From Candidatus Krumholzibacteriota bacterium (GTDB lineage Bacteria; Krumholzibacteriota; Krumholzibacteriia; Krumholzibacteriales; Krumholzibacteriaceae), in NCBI GenBank assembly GCA_016931295.1, contig JAFGEZ010000030.1, positions 1 through 64,000 of the forward strand: 64,000 nt of DNA. The letters are read 5' to 3'. Both the position numbers and the translations under genes were made by a program. The notes beneath the pieces are model-generated. The model searched no databases, was not told the origin of the DNA, and was given only the letters and a program-made list of their open reading frames with translations. Position 1 is the first letter of the stretch. Every line of letters starts with the position of its first letter. Shown in pieces: positions 45,243-53,466 of this stretch.

Positions 45243-46226
45243 TCATACGATCAGGACGCGCTCATCCTCGATGGAGACCGTGCGCGTGATCGACGTGACG
45301 GCCAGGCCGCCGATACGTACCGGCACCTTCCCGTCCTTCTCGGCCTCGACCTCGACGAAGACCCTGGCGAGCGAGTCGATCTCGTTCCCCTGGTCCATGA
45401 TCATCGTCCTCGGCGTGATGACGCCGTGCCGGAGCAGGTAGGATGCGAGGCTCGCGGCGCCGGCGCCCGAGGCGATGTCTTCCCAGAGTCCCGTGGCGGG
45501 GGAAAAATGGCGGGAGTACGTGAATGCGTCCTCGTTGAGGGCGTCGAGCGTGAAGATGTCCGTCGTGTCCACGCCGATCCGCTGGTTCATGAGCATCAGC
45601 CGGATGAGATCGGGATGCATCTCGCGGACCGCCTCGGCGTGCTGGACGGGGACGAGGAGCTGCACGATCCCGTTCCTGACGACCTCGACGGGCAGCCCGG
45701 TCCGCTTGACCTCGAACGGGTCGATGCCGCAGATGTCGGCGATCTCCTCGAGGGGAACGGTGGCGTCCCGGTGGTCGCTGACCGCCAGACTCAACATGAT
45801 ACGCTCGAGGAATCCGACCGTATGGCCACCGACCTCGACGGGCAGGGCGCCCGGGGAGACGCCGGAGGCGATCGACCGGAAGTGTATGTCGATCGGCACC
45901 GGACCGCTCTTCGTCTCGACGAGCAGGCTGGTGACGCCGTCGGCCAGTTCGACGAGGCCCTCCTCGACGAGAGCGTAGGCGACGGCGATGACCGAGTGGC
46001 CGCTGAAGTCGTATTCGCAATTCGGCGTGAAGAAACGGGCTCGCCAGGGAATCGTCATCGAGCCGGTCGACTGCACGAACGCCGTCTCGGCCGTGGCCAT
46101 CTCGGCGGCGATGCGCTGCATCGCCCCGCCGTCGAGTTCGTCCGCGCCCAGGACGATCCCCGCGGGGTTGCCGCGAAACGGCGCCGTCGTGAAGGTGTCG
46201 ATCTGTTTAAGGGCGAGTTCCTTCAT
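45243..46226 (-). CDS. PhzF-family isomerase-like protein
   Basis: ATG 46226 follows GGAGGA and gives 327 residues. The frame runs back to 46349 but without a ribosome site. PhzF family marks are QIDTFTTAPFRGNPAGIVL, the catalytic-Glu segment ATAETAFVQ, RARFFTPNCEYDFSGHSVIA, and the second-half repeat FSPATGLWEDIASGAGAASL with a related layout. PhzF folds are dimers of diaminopimelate-epimerase-like halves that isomerise small acids. Outside phenazine clusters their substrate is usually unknown, and no phenazine genes lie here. It has its own promoter and lies downstream of the TetR gene on the same strand. Confidence 0.92.
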   Translation of the reverse strand: MKELALKQIDTFTTAPFRGNPAGIVLGADELDGGAMQRIAAEMATAETAFVQSTGSMTIPWRARFFTPNCEYDFSGHSVIAVAYALVEEGLVELADGVTSLLVETKSGPVPIDIHFRSIASGVSPGALPVEVGGHTVGFLERIMLSLAVSDHRDATVPLEEIADICGIDPFEVKRTGLPVEVVRNGIVQLLVPVQHAEAVREMHPDLIRLMLMNQRIGVDTTDIFTLDALNEDAFTYSRHFSPATGLWEDIASGAGAASLASYLLRHGVITPRTMIMDQGNEIDSLARVFVEVEAEKDGKVPVRIGGLAVTSITRTVSIEDERVLIV

Positions 46227-46332
46227 CCGTTCATCCTCCGGCCGATCCCGTGACGCATCGTGCACGATATTCGTGCATGACGGCGAATCGTTTCCCGTCG
46301 CTCCCCGTCGTTTCCCGCCCGGGGGCGTCGTG

Positions 46333-46361
46333 TGACTAGCATGCAACACTCAGGATGACAA
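46333..46361 (-). promoter_or_regulatory. Promoter of the phzF-like gene
   Basis: On the minus strand: TTGTCA (complement of 46356-46361), a 17-base spacer and TAGTCA (complement of 46333-46338) preceded by TGC, giving a leader of about 100 bases. The rest of 46227-46518 shows no other feature. Confidence 0.5.
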
Positions 46362-46518
46362 CCGGATGCAGAGCCGCCGTTGCTGTATCGAACGCGAGCG
46401 ACGCTTCGATACGGATACCAGCGGAAAAAAGGAGTGCATGCGACATGCCGTCCAACGAAGAAGCGGAGCGCGGAATCGTTTCGGCGGGCAAAGAGATCGT
46501 TCGACCGGTGCAACGCGG

Positions 46519-47160
46519 TCAGGCGCGCATGCCGTCGAGGAGAAGACGCGCCGTGGAACGAGCGAGATCGGCGGGGTCTATGGCGTCGCGATCGTCGTCT
46601 CCGGCGAGAACGGCGTGCACGGCGGCTCCCCCGGTCGATCGCAACTGGCCGTCGATGAGAAGCATCGAGAGCCCGTGGGCCTCGACCCATACGTGCCGGA
46701 CGAGCGCCAGGGGATTCTCCGGGCGGAGCGATCCCTCGCGGATGCACTCCTCGATGGTCTTGATCGGGTGCGCGATCGCCGCGGCAGCCGCGTCGCGCAG
46801 GGCCGTGGAGGCTTCCCGGTTCGTTTCCTCGGCGAACATCAGCCGGTACATCGACGGATCCTCGACGGCGAAGAGGACGAACGCCTCGAAGAGCTGGCCG
46901 AGACGGTCCAGGGGATCGGTGCCGGCGGCGTCGACTGCGGCGAGACGCGACTCGAGACGACGGAAGCCGTCCGCCGCGATCGCCGAGAGGAGAGCCCCCT
47001 TGTTGCGGAAATGGCGATAGAGCGCGGAACGCGATACGCCGACGCGGGTTGCGAGCGTCCGGATCGTGAGCGCATGCACGCCGCGTTCGGCGATCATAAC
47101 CCGGGCCTCGTCGAGGAGTTTCGTGCCGAGCCCGACATGATGGTACGTGTTGCCTTGCAG
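46519..47160 (-). CDS. TetR-family transcriptional regulator with probable CTG start
   Basis: The first ATG in frame (47097) would cut off the first helix of the TetR DNA-binding domain. The frame continues upstream through TKLLDEARVMIAERGVHALT, the normal helix 1, to a CTG at 47160-47158 that sits seven bases after a perfect GGAGG (complement of 47168-47172). No ATG, GTG or TTG lies in frame between. From CTG the protein has 213 residues. The HTH reads TIRTLATRVGVSRSALYRHF, and the C-terminal ligand domain (FEAFVLFAVEDPSMYRLMF; LVRHVWVEAHGLSMLLIDG) resembles the TetR_C WHG-type. It is divergent from the radical SAM gene with an operator between. It very likely represses both genes. Confidence 0.85.
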   Translation of the reverse strand: MQGNTYHHVGLGTKLLDEARVMIAERGVHALTIRTLATRVGVSRSALYRHFRNKGALLSAIAADGFRRLESRLAAVDAAGTDPLDRLGQLFEAFVLFAVEDPSMYRLMFAEETNREASTALRDAAAAAIAHPIKTIEECIREGSLRPENPLALVRHVWVEAHGLSMLLIDGQLRSTGGAAVHAVLAGDDDRDAIDPADLARSTARLLLDGMRA

Positions 47161-47204
47161 GAGAGTGCCTCCATGGAACGATTCACCGGGCGTGCTGTCG
47201 ACGT

Positions 47205-47233
47205 AGTATAACGATTGGTGTTGACAGTGTCAA
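47205..47233 (-). promoter_or_regulatory. Promoter of the tetR-like gene
   Basis: On the minus strand: TTGACA (complement of 47228-47233), a 17-base spacer and TATACT (complement of 47205-47210), an almost ideal sigma-70 promoter whose -35 box lies within the palindromic operator. Confidence 0.75.
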
Positions 47234-47235
47234 CA
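47219..47235. promoter_or_regulatory. TetR-type palindromic operator between divergent promoters
   Basis: TGTTGAC-AGT-GTCAACA is a perfect 7-bp inverted repeat with a 3-base centre. It covers the -35 boxes of both the tetR and radical-SAM promoters, as expected for an autoregulated divergent pair. Confidence 0.75.
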
Positions 47236-47250
47236 TTCATGATGTAGATT
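47221..47250 (+). promoter_or_regulatory. Promoter of the radical SAM gene
   Basis: TTGACA (47221-47226), an 18-base spacer and TAGATT (47245-47250) preceded by TG. The -35 box is part of the operator. The leader is about 70 bases long. Confidence 0.7.
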
Positions 47251-47324
47251 GAGGGTGGCGGCGATCCGGGCGATGATTCCGATCGCCGGCGCCGCCAGGA
47301 CCATATACCCTCGAGGGGGCTGCA

Positions 47325-48806
47325 ATGAGAATTCTTATCGTCTATCCGGAGACGCCGTCGACATTCTACGGGTTCCGCCATGCGTTGCGGTTCATTTCCA
47401 AGCGCTCCAACGGACCGCCGCTCGGCCTGATCACGATGGCCGCGATGCTGCCTCGGGAGTGGGACCTGCGGCTCGTCGACATGAACGTGACATCCCTGCG
47501 CGATCAGGATATCGCGAGTGCCGATTACGTTTTCCTCGGGGGAATGAACGTGCAGGAACGCTCGTTCCGCGAGGTTCTCGGACGGTGCGACCGGCTCGGC
47601 GTGCCGGTCGTCGCCGGCGGCTCCATGGTGTCCCTGGAGCCGGAACGCTTCCAGGGAATCGGGAGCCTCGTTCTCGGCGAGGCGGAAGAGCTGATGCCGA
47701 GGCTCGTGGAGGATCTCCGCCGCGGCTCGCCGGCAGCCATCTACAAGGCAGACGGATTTCCCGATGTCACCGCGACGCCCATGCCGCGATGGGATCTGCT
47801 CGACACGAAGGCCTACGCATCGATGAACGTCCAGTATTCCCGCGGATGCCCGTTCAATTGCGAGTTCTGCAGCATCGCGGCGCTCAACGGGCGCCGCACG
47901 AGGGTGAAGAGTGCGGCGCAATTCGTCGCGGAGCTCGAGTGTCTCCGCTCGAACGGCTGGCGTGACGACATCTTCGTCGTCGACGACAACTTCATCGGCA
48001 ACCGGCGGAACCTGAAAGAGGAGGTTTTGCCGGCCATCATCGACTGGTCGCGCCGCAACCGCCGACCGTTCGCCTTCACGACGGAGGCCTCGATCGATCT
48101 CGCCGACGATCCCGAGCTCGTCGCGCTCATGGTCGAGGCGGGATTCCGGTCGGTCTTCGTCGGGATCGAGTCCACCGACGACGCGAGTCTCGCCGAATGC
48201 GGGAAGCGCCAGAACCGCGGCAGGAACATGCTCGATTCGGTCAGGTCGCTGCAGCGCGCCGGCCTCCGCGTCCAGGCGGGATTCATCGTCGGCTTCGACA
48301 GCGACTCTCCGAAGATCTTCCGCCGGATGTTCGAATTCATCCAGCAGAGCGGGATCGTCGAGGCGATGGTCGGGCTGCTCAACGCGCCGCCACAGACGCG
48401 GCTCTTCGACCGGCTGGATCGCGAGAAACGGCTCGTCCGCTCGTCCTCGGGCAACAATACCGACGGATCGACCAACTTCGTGCCGCGGATGGGTTACCAG
48501 ACGCTCGTCAACGGATACACTGCGCTCGTTCAGAAGCTGTATTCGAACCGCCGTTACTACGATCGCGTCCGCCGGTTTCTCGCGACCTACGAGCCCCCCG
48601 CGCGGGGATCGTCGGGTGTGCCGTTCTACAAGCTCAAACCGCTCCTGAAGACGATGTGGTCGCTCGGCGTCGTCGAGCGGGGGCGTTTCGATTTCTGGCG
48701 GCTCTTCTTCCACACGCTGTTCCGTCAGCCGCGCCTCTTTCCCATGGCGATGACGCTGGCGGTCTACGGCCTGCACTTCAGGCGGATCGCGGCCGGCATC
48801 TGCTGA
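47325..48806 (+). CDS. B12-binding radical SAM protein (DUF4070-type)
   Basis: ATG 47325 follows GAGGGGG; 493 residues. An N-terminal cobalamin-binding Rossmann domain (RILIVYPETPSTFYGF; SNGPPLGLITMAAMLP; DYVFLGGMNVQERSF; VVAGGSM) precedes the radical SAM barrel with the cluster motif CPFNCEFC and FVVDDNFIGNRRNLKEE, then AGFRSVFVGIESTDD and VQAGFIVGFDSD. The C-terminal about 150 residues match the DUF4070-type tail of this family, which includes hopanoid C2 and C3 methylases and other lipid or natural-product methylases. The actual substrate is unknown. It lies alone under a TetR-type operator, so its substrate or product may be sensed by the divergent regulator. Confidence 0.9.
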   Translation: MRILIVYPETPSTFYGFRHALRFISKRSNGPPLGLITMAAMLPREWDLRLVDMNVTSLRDQDIASADYVFLGGMNVQERSFREVLGRCDRLGVPVVAGGSMVSLEPERFQGIGSLVLGEAEELMPRLVEDLRRGSPAAIYKADGFPDVTATPMPRWDLLDTKAYASMNVQYSRGCPFNCEFCSIAALNGRRTRVKSAAQFVAELECLRSNGWRDDIFVVDDNFIGNRRNLKEEVLPAIIDWSRRNRRPFAFTTEASIDLADDPELVALMVEAGFRSVFVGIESTDDASLAECGKRQNRGRNMLDSVRSLQRAGLRVQAGFIVGFDSDSPKIFRRMFEFIQQSGIVEAMVGLLNAPPQTRLFDRLDREKRLVRSSSGNNTDGSTNFVPRMGYQTLVNGYTALVQKLYSNRRYYDRVRRFLATYEPPARGSSGVPFYKLKPLLKTMWSLGVVERGRFDFWRLFFHTLFRQPRLFPMAMTLAVYGLHFRRIAAGIC

Positions 48807-48835
48807 TCCCCGCCGTCGCGGACGCCTCGCCGTTG

Positions 48836-48864
48836 TGGACATCCCCTCTCCGGGGCGGTATGAT
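48836..48864 (+). promoter_or_regulatory. Candidate promoter of the esterase gene
   Basis: TGGACA (48836-48841), a 17-base spacer and TATGAT (48859-48864), 21 bases before the start codon. Confidence 0.55.
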
Positions 48865-48885
48865 GCCGGCGAGGGAGGATACGCC

Positions 48886-50055
48886 ATGCCCGCCTGCCGG
48901 CTTTCCGCGGCGTCGTTGTTCGTGCTCGCCTGCCTTGTCGCCTGTTCGCCACATCCCGGCCTCGCCGACGGGCCCGGGGAGCGACCGGCCGGTCTGCCCG
49001 CCGGGGAGTGCGCATACGCGCTCGTCGCCGCCGAGGCGGCGGAGCGCGGCCTTCCCGTCATCGAGGACACCACCGTATATTTCGTCTATCTGAACGACGC
49101 CGCGGCGACCGTCGCCGTGGCGGGCGACTTCAACGGCTGGAACGACGCGGCCGACCGGATGAGGCGCGTTCCCGGGACCGGTACCTGGCACCTCCGCAAG
49201 ACCTTCGAACGGGATGCCCGGCTCGACTACAAGTTCGTCGTCGACGGGGACACGTGGCTGCTCGATCCCCGGAATCCGCGGACGGTCGAGGGCGGATTCG
49301 GCCTGAATTCGGCCTTCGCCATGCCGGCCTACGAGCCGCCCGACGAAATCGAGTCGCGGTCGGGCGTCGCGCGGGGCCGGATCGACACGCTCGTCTTCCA
49401 CAGCGATTCCCTCGGCAACGATCGCGCGGTATACGTCTACCTGCCGCCCGGCTATGGAAGGGAGGGGGGAGGCCCGTACCCGATGCTGCTCGTCAACGAC
49501 GGCGGAGACTACCTGCGTCTCGGCTCGATGGCGACGGTCCTCGACAACCTCATGGACGGGGGCGAGATCGATCCGCTCGTCGCCCTCTTCGTCGACCCGG
49601 TCGACCGCCGCGGCGAGTACGCGCTCTCCTTCGTTTTCGCCTCGATGATCACCGACGAGCTTCTTCCGGCGATCGAGTCCCGGTACAGGCTCGTCGCCGA
49701 CCCGGCCGGCCGCGGCGTCATGGGCGCCTCGCTGGGAGGGCTCGTCTCCGTCTTCCTCGCCGGGGAGCATCCCGAGGTCTTCGGATTCTGCGCAAGCCAG
49801 TCGGGAGCCTTCGGCGTCGCCGACGACTGGCTCATACGGCGGATCGACGCGGGGGGAAAGCGGCCGATCCGCGTCTACCTCGACTGGGGGAGCTACGAGG
49901 GGGAGCTCGCCGATTCGAACCGGCGCCTCGCGGCGAGCCTCGAGGCGAGGGGGTACGATTTCACCGCCGCCGTCGTCCACGAGGGCCATTCCTGGGGGAG
50001 CTGGCGCGCCCGTATCGACGACATCCTGCGTTCGTTCCTGCCGGCGACGGAGTAG
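48886..50055 (+). CDS. Secreted esterase with AMPK/CBM48-like glycogen-binding domain (enterochelin-esterase-like)
   Basis: ATG 48886 follows GAGGGAGGAT; 389 residues. A lipoprotein-like signal (AASLFVLACLVACSP) comes first. Residues about 60-140 form an early-set domain (VYFVYLNDAAATVAVAGDFN, then GWNDAADRM and LDYKFVVDGDTWLLDP), the AMPK/CBM48 type. Residues about 165-389 are an alpha/beta-hydrolase of the Fes/esterase-D family: VYLPPGYG, PMLLVNDGGDY, nucleophile Ser282 in MGASLGG, and the last His in EGHSW. This layout is typical of extracellular carbohydrate or siderophore esterases. No siderophore genes were seen, so a glycan acyl-esterase role is the more likely guess. Confidence 0.88.
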   Translation: MPACRLSAASLFVLACLVACSPHPGLADGPGERPAGLPAGECAYALVAAEAAERGLPVIEDTTVYFVYLNDAAATVAVAGDFNGWNDAADRMRRVPGTGTWHLRKTFERDARLDYKFVVDGDTWLLDPRNPRTVEGGFGLNSAFAMPAYEPPDEIESRSGVARGRIDTLVFHSDSLGNDRAVYVYLPPGYGREGGGPYPMLLVNDGGDYLRLGSMATVLDNLMDGGEIDPLVALFVDPVDRRGEYALSFVFASMITDELLPAIESRYRLVADPAGRGVMGASLGGLVSVFLAGEHPEVFGFCASQSGAFGVADDWLIRRIDAGGKRPIRVYLDWGSYEGELADSNRRLAASLEARGYDFTAAVVHEGHSWGSWRARIDDILRSFLPATE

Positions 50056-50366
50056 CGCTGACCGGTACCGGCAACCGGCCGGCAGACAGGCCGCCCGGCC
50101 TCGACACCGGCGATTGCGCAGCAGATGGAAAGAACTGGTTACAATAGTAAACAAATTCATACATAGTAAAATATATTTTCATTTGACATAATAATTACTC
50201 TATAGTACAATCCTGCCCAATCAGGGGACTCACCGAAGACATCGCATCATCACGCCGACCGGCTGCCGCGGGATCCGGATGCGCGGGCGTCGTGCCACGC
50301 CCGTATGCGCCTTCGCGCATTCCGGGAACGCGGCGTTTCCGGTCGCATGCTGAGGGAGGAGCGAAG
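50056..50366. other. AT-rich intergenic island (311 bp)
   Basis: No gene was seen here. The stretch about 50140-50215 is strikingly AT-rich against the G+C-rich surroundings and contains the promoter listed next. From 50215 to 50366 is a G+C-rich leader of about 150 bases without a clear structure. Confidence 0.6.
50183..50211 (+). promoter_or_regulatory. Strong promoter of the VWA surface protein gene
   Basis: TTGACA (50183-50188), a 17-base spacer and TACAAT (50206-50211). AT-rich DNA upstream (about 50140-50180) could act as an UP element or a site for a nucleoid protein. Confidence 0.75.
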
Positions 50367-53345
50367 ATGTTTAGAGCCCGTTCCGGAAATCGGCGGGTAT
50401 CCGCGCGATCGATCGGCGCCGCCGTCTGCGCGGCGATCGCCGTGTGCGCGATCCTCTGTGCGCCCGTCGGGGCGGCCGCTTACGACGAGACGGTCTGCGC
50501 ACGGAAGTACTGCCCCGGTACCTGCACGCAGCCCCACCCGACGCAGCCCTGCATGAGCGGGAGTTTGCCGCCCTCGGGGGACTGCCAGTGCTACAGCGAT
50601 TTCACGATCTCCTTCTCCCAGGTCGTCCATCTGACGGCGACGAACCTCGACAGCGACTGCGGCGGCGGCCGGACCGGCTGGTTCGTCATCTACAACACGA
50701 GCGGGACGGAGGCCTATGCCTGGAGCATGGGAGGAGCTGGATTCGGCTGGAGCGACGACGTGACGCTCGCTCCCGGCACCTATCGCCTCGATCCGGGCGC
50801 GATGTCGGGGGGCACCTACTGCGTCGAGTTCTGGAGCGGAGCGGCCGATTGCAGCTCGTCACTCGCGATGGCGAGCGCCGACTTCGGCGAGGTCGAATCG
50901 GGGGACTGCGCCGGATGGCGGACAGCCACCTTCCGGAACGACGGCAACCAGACCTTCTCCGGTATCGCCGTCTCGGTGACCGATCCGAACTTCCATCTCG
51001 ATCTCGCCGGCGTGCCGACGACCCTCGATCCCGGCGACGACCTCGATTTCGAGGTGCAGTTCTGCGCGCCCGGGGGATTGACCTTCGACCAGCCGTACGC
51101 CGGCTTCATCCAGGTGGCCTATACCTGCAACGGCGCCGTGAACCAGCGCCAGCAGACGGTCAGCGGCACGGCGCACGTGCGGCGCGGCGAGCTCGATGTC
51201 GCATCGAGCTTCGACGTGGGCGAGGCCGACTGGACGCTCGCTTCGCCGGGCAACCGGGTCGAACGGAACCTGTCGATCGCCAACGTCGGCGACGCCTCGA
51301 TGACCGTCGTCGCCTCGATCGTCGACGACGGGGGAGGCGTCTTCGACCTGCCGTCGGGGGGAAGCGTGGGAACGGTCTCCGGCGGATCCTCGCGCAGCCT
51401 GCGGGTAGGCGCGACGGTCTTCGACGAGACGACCTACACGGGAACCCTCAGGATCGAGGCCGACTACGGGAGCGGGCTCGGCTCGTCCGCCCTCGTCACC
51501 CTTCACGCGACGGGGCATCACCCCGTTCCCCACGTCGGATTCATCACGGCGGACATCGACTACGGCGAGGTCGAGATCGACTACGCCTTCCACCAGGCAA
51601 TCAGGATCGAGAACACGGGGGACGCCGTCCTCACGTTCGGGATCGCTCTCGAGGATCCGTCGGACACGGACGCGACCGAATTCACGCTCGATCTCGGCTC
51701 GCAGTCGATCGGGGCAGGACGCTCGGACCTCTTCGAGATGACCTTCCACCCGATGACGGCGGATTACCGAGAGATAGTCCTTCTCGTCGGGCCGACGAAC
51801 GAGGAGCCGCCGAACACGTACCGCGTCCGGCTGCACGGGACGGGAACCGAGCCGATTCCCCTCTCGACGATGCTCGTCGTCGACCGCTCGGGGAGCATGG
51901 ACGGGATGGCGGGAGACGTCCGAAAGATCGTCGCGGCGAGCGACGCGGGCGATCTCTACGTCGATCTCGTACGCGACGCGTGGGACTCGATCGGCCTCAC
52001 GAAATACAACGAGAGCAACTCGACGCCGGTGCCCCTCGATCAGGTGAGCGCGAACCGGGCCGCCATGCTCGCGGCCCTCGGCGACATCACGGGGGAACTC
52101 CTCCCCGACGGCGCGACCGGGATCGGCGGGGCCATGCAGACGGCGGCCGGCGAGTTCGTCTCGAGCCCCGCGGAAAACGCGCAGGCGATGATCGTCCTCA
52201 CCGACGGCAAGGAGAACGTGGAGCCCTGGATCGCCGATGCCATGCCGGGCATCCGGGGAGACCATCCCGACCTGCGGATCTTCAGCGTCGGCATCGGCGA
52301 TCCGATCGAGACGGGCGCGTACGGCGTGGAAGGGATCGAGACGACGAAGCTCCAGCAGATCGCCGAAGACACCGACGCCCTCTTCCGTGTCGTCCAGTCG
52401 ATCTCCGGCGAGCATCGATACGATCTCGAAGCCTTCTATTTCAAGGTCTTCGCCAAGGCGACCGGCCGCCAGCTGGCTCTCGATCCCCTCTACATGGTCC
52501 CGTATTCCCCGGGAATGACGCTCGTCTCGACCGTGGACATCGTGTCGTGCGACCGGGACGCCGATTTTCTCGTCATCAGCGAGCTCTACCGCGTGCCGCA
52601 GTTCGAGACGGCCCTCTTCCTCCAGGATCCGACGGGCCAGATCGTCGATCCCTCCGCGACGATCGGCGGGATCGCCGTGCACGTCAAGGCGGGAGACCAC
52701 TACCGGCTCTACCGGGTGAAGTTCCCGCCCCGATCGGAGAGCGACTCCTATTCCGGCGCGTGGCGGCTCTATCTCCAGGTCGAGGGCGATCCCGCGGAGA
52801 TCAAGAGATACGCGACGAGCGTGCAGGTCGTGCCCGGGTACGTCCCGGTCGCCTTCATGGCGGCCGTCGGGTCCGATTACCGGCTCGAGGCCTCGATCAC
52901 GCCGGGGGAGGTTCTCGTCGGCGAACCGCTGCGCCTGTCGGCCCGGACGACCGAGGCGTGGTGGCCCAATCCCGACGCCGACGTCGACGTGGAGATCACG
53001 AGGCCCGACGGGTCGACGGCGACCCTGGTTCTGCACGACGACGGCCTTCACGACGACGGCGAGGCGGGGGACGCCGCCTTCGCCGTCACCCTCACCGACA
53101 CCTACCGGGAGGGGTACTACGAGTTCCTGGTTCGCAGCCGGGGCAGGACCGAGCGGGGGGAGCGGGTCACCCGCGAGCGCTACCTGTCCAAGCATGTCGG
53201 CGCCTACCCGCCCGACCGTCCGTCGCGGGAGTGCATCCCGTGCTGGCTGCTGCGCCTGCTGCTCGTTTTGTTCCTGCTCCTTCTGATCTTCATCGCGCTC
53301 TGGCTGATCCGATGCTGCTACCGGCTGCACCGGATCCGGGGATGA
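50367..53345 (+). CDS. Large VWA surface protein with choice-of-anchor Ig-like domains and C-terminal anchor helix
   Basis: ATG 50367 follows GGGAGGAG (50354-50361); 992 residues, and a frame back to 50292 lacks a ribosome site. The signal IGAAVCAAIAVCAILCA leads a Cys-rich segment (CARKYCPGTCTQ). Three ASH/choice-of-anchor D-type Ig domains follow (DFGEVESGDCAGWRTATFRN; LSIANVGDASMTVVASIVDD; DYGEVEIDYAFHQAIRIENT). Then comes a VWA domain with MIDAS motif DRSGS (Asp506, Ser508, Ser510) and IVLTDGKENVEPW, and a choice-of-anchor X-like domain (VLHDDGLHDDGEAGDAAFA). A C-terminal helix (LLRLLLVLFLLLLIFIALW) with Arg/Cys after it anchors the protein. Likely an envelope-anchored adhesion or binding protein. 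Its very strong promoter suggests abundance. Confidence 0.87.
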   Translation: MFRARSGNRRVSARSIGAAVCAAIAVCAILCAPVGAAAYDETVCARKYCPGTCTQPHPTQPCMSGSLPPSGDCQCYSDFTISFSQVVHLTATNLDSDCGGGRTGWFVIYNTSGTEAYAWSMGGAGFGWSDDVTLAPGTYRLDPGAMSGGTYCVEFWSGAADCSSSLAMASADFGEVESGDCAGWRTATFRNDGNQTFSGIAVSVTDPNFHLDLAGVPTTLDPGDDLDFEVQFCAPGGLTFDQPYAGFIQVAYTCNGAVNQRQQTVSGTAHVRRGELDVASSFDVGEADWTLASPGNRVERNLSIANVGDASMTVVASIVDDGGGVFDLPSGGSVGTVSGGSSRSLRVGATVFDETTYTGTLRIEADYGSGLGSSALVTLHATGHHPVPHVGFITADIDYGEVEIDYAFHQAIRIENTGDAVLTFGIALEDPSDTDATEFTLDLGSQSIGAGRSDLFEMTFHPMTADYREIVLLVGPTNEEPPNTYRVRLHGTGTEPIPLSTMLVVDRSGSMDGMAGDVRKIVAASDAGDLYVDLVRDAWDSIGLTKYNESNSTPVPLDQVSANRAAMLAALGDITGELLPDGATGIGGAMQTAAGEFVSSPAENAQAMIVLTDGKENVEPWIADAMPGIRGDHPDLRIFSVGIGDPIETGAYGVEGIETTKLQQIAEDTDALFRVVQSISGEHRYDLEAFYFKVFAKATGRQLALDPLYMVPYSPGMTLVSTVDIVSCDRDADFLVISELYRVPQFETALFLQDPTGQIVDPSATIGGIAVHVKAGDHYRLYRVKFPPRSESDSYSGAWRLYLQVEGDPAEIKRYATSVQVVPGYVPVAFMAAVGSDYRLEASITPGEVLVGEPLRLSARTTEAWWPNPDADVDVEITRPDGSTATLVLHDDGLHDDGEAGDAAFAVTLTDTYREGYYEFLVRSRGRTERGERVTRERYLSKHVGAYPPDRPSRECIPCWLLRLLLVLFLLLLIFIALWLIRCCYRLHRIRG

Positions 53346-53421
53346 CCGAGGCGGCGCGAAGAGGACGCCGGCGATTCGATCGCGGCGCGGTGCGGGGATG
53401 AGCGGGTGATGCGGCGCGACG

Positions 53422-53453
53422 CGGGGGGACGGGGCGAAAGCCCCGCCCCCCCG
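53422..53453. terminator. Bidirectional hairpin terminator between convergent genes
   Basis: A stem with a GAAA tetraloop (CGGGGC-GAAA-GCCCCG at 53430-53445), extended by a G6/C6 arm with one bulged A, lies between the VWA gene and the convergent SppA gene. Confidence 0.8.
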
Positions 53454-53466
53454 TCGGTTGTCCGGG

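Noticed and set aside
47094-49073. 659-codon minus-strand frame across the TetR promoter and radical SAM gene
   Set aside because: It crosses the divergent promoters and the radical SAM coding region and has no domain.
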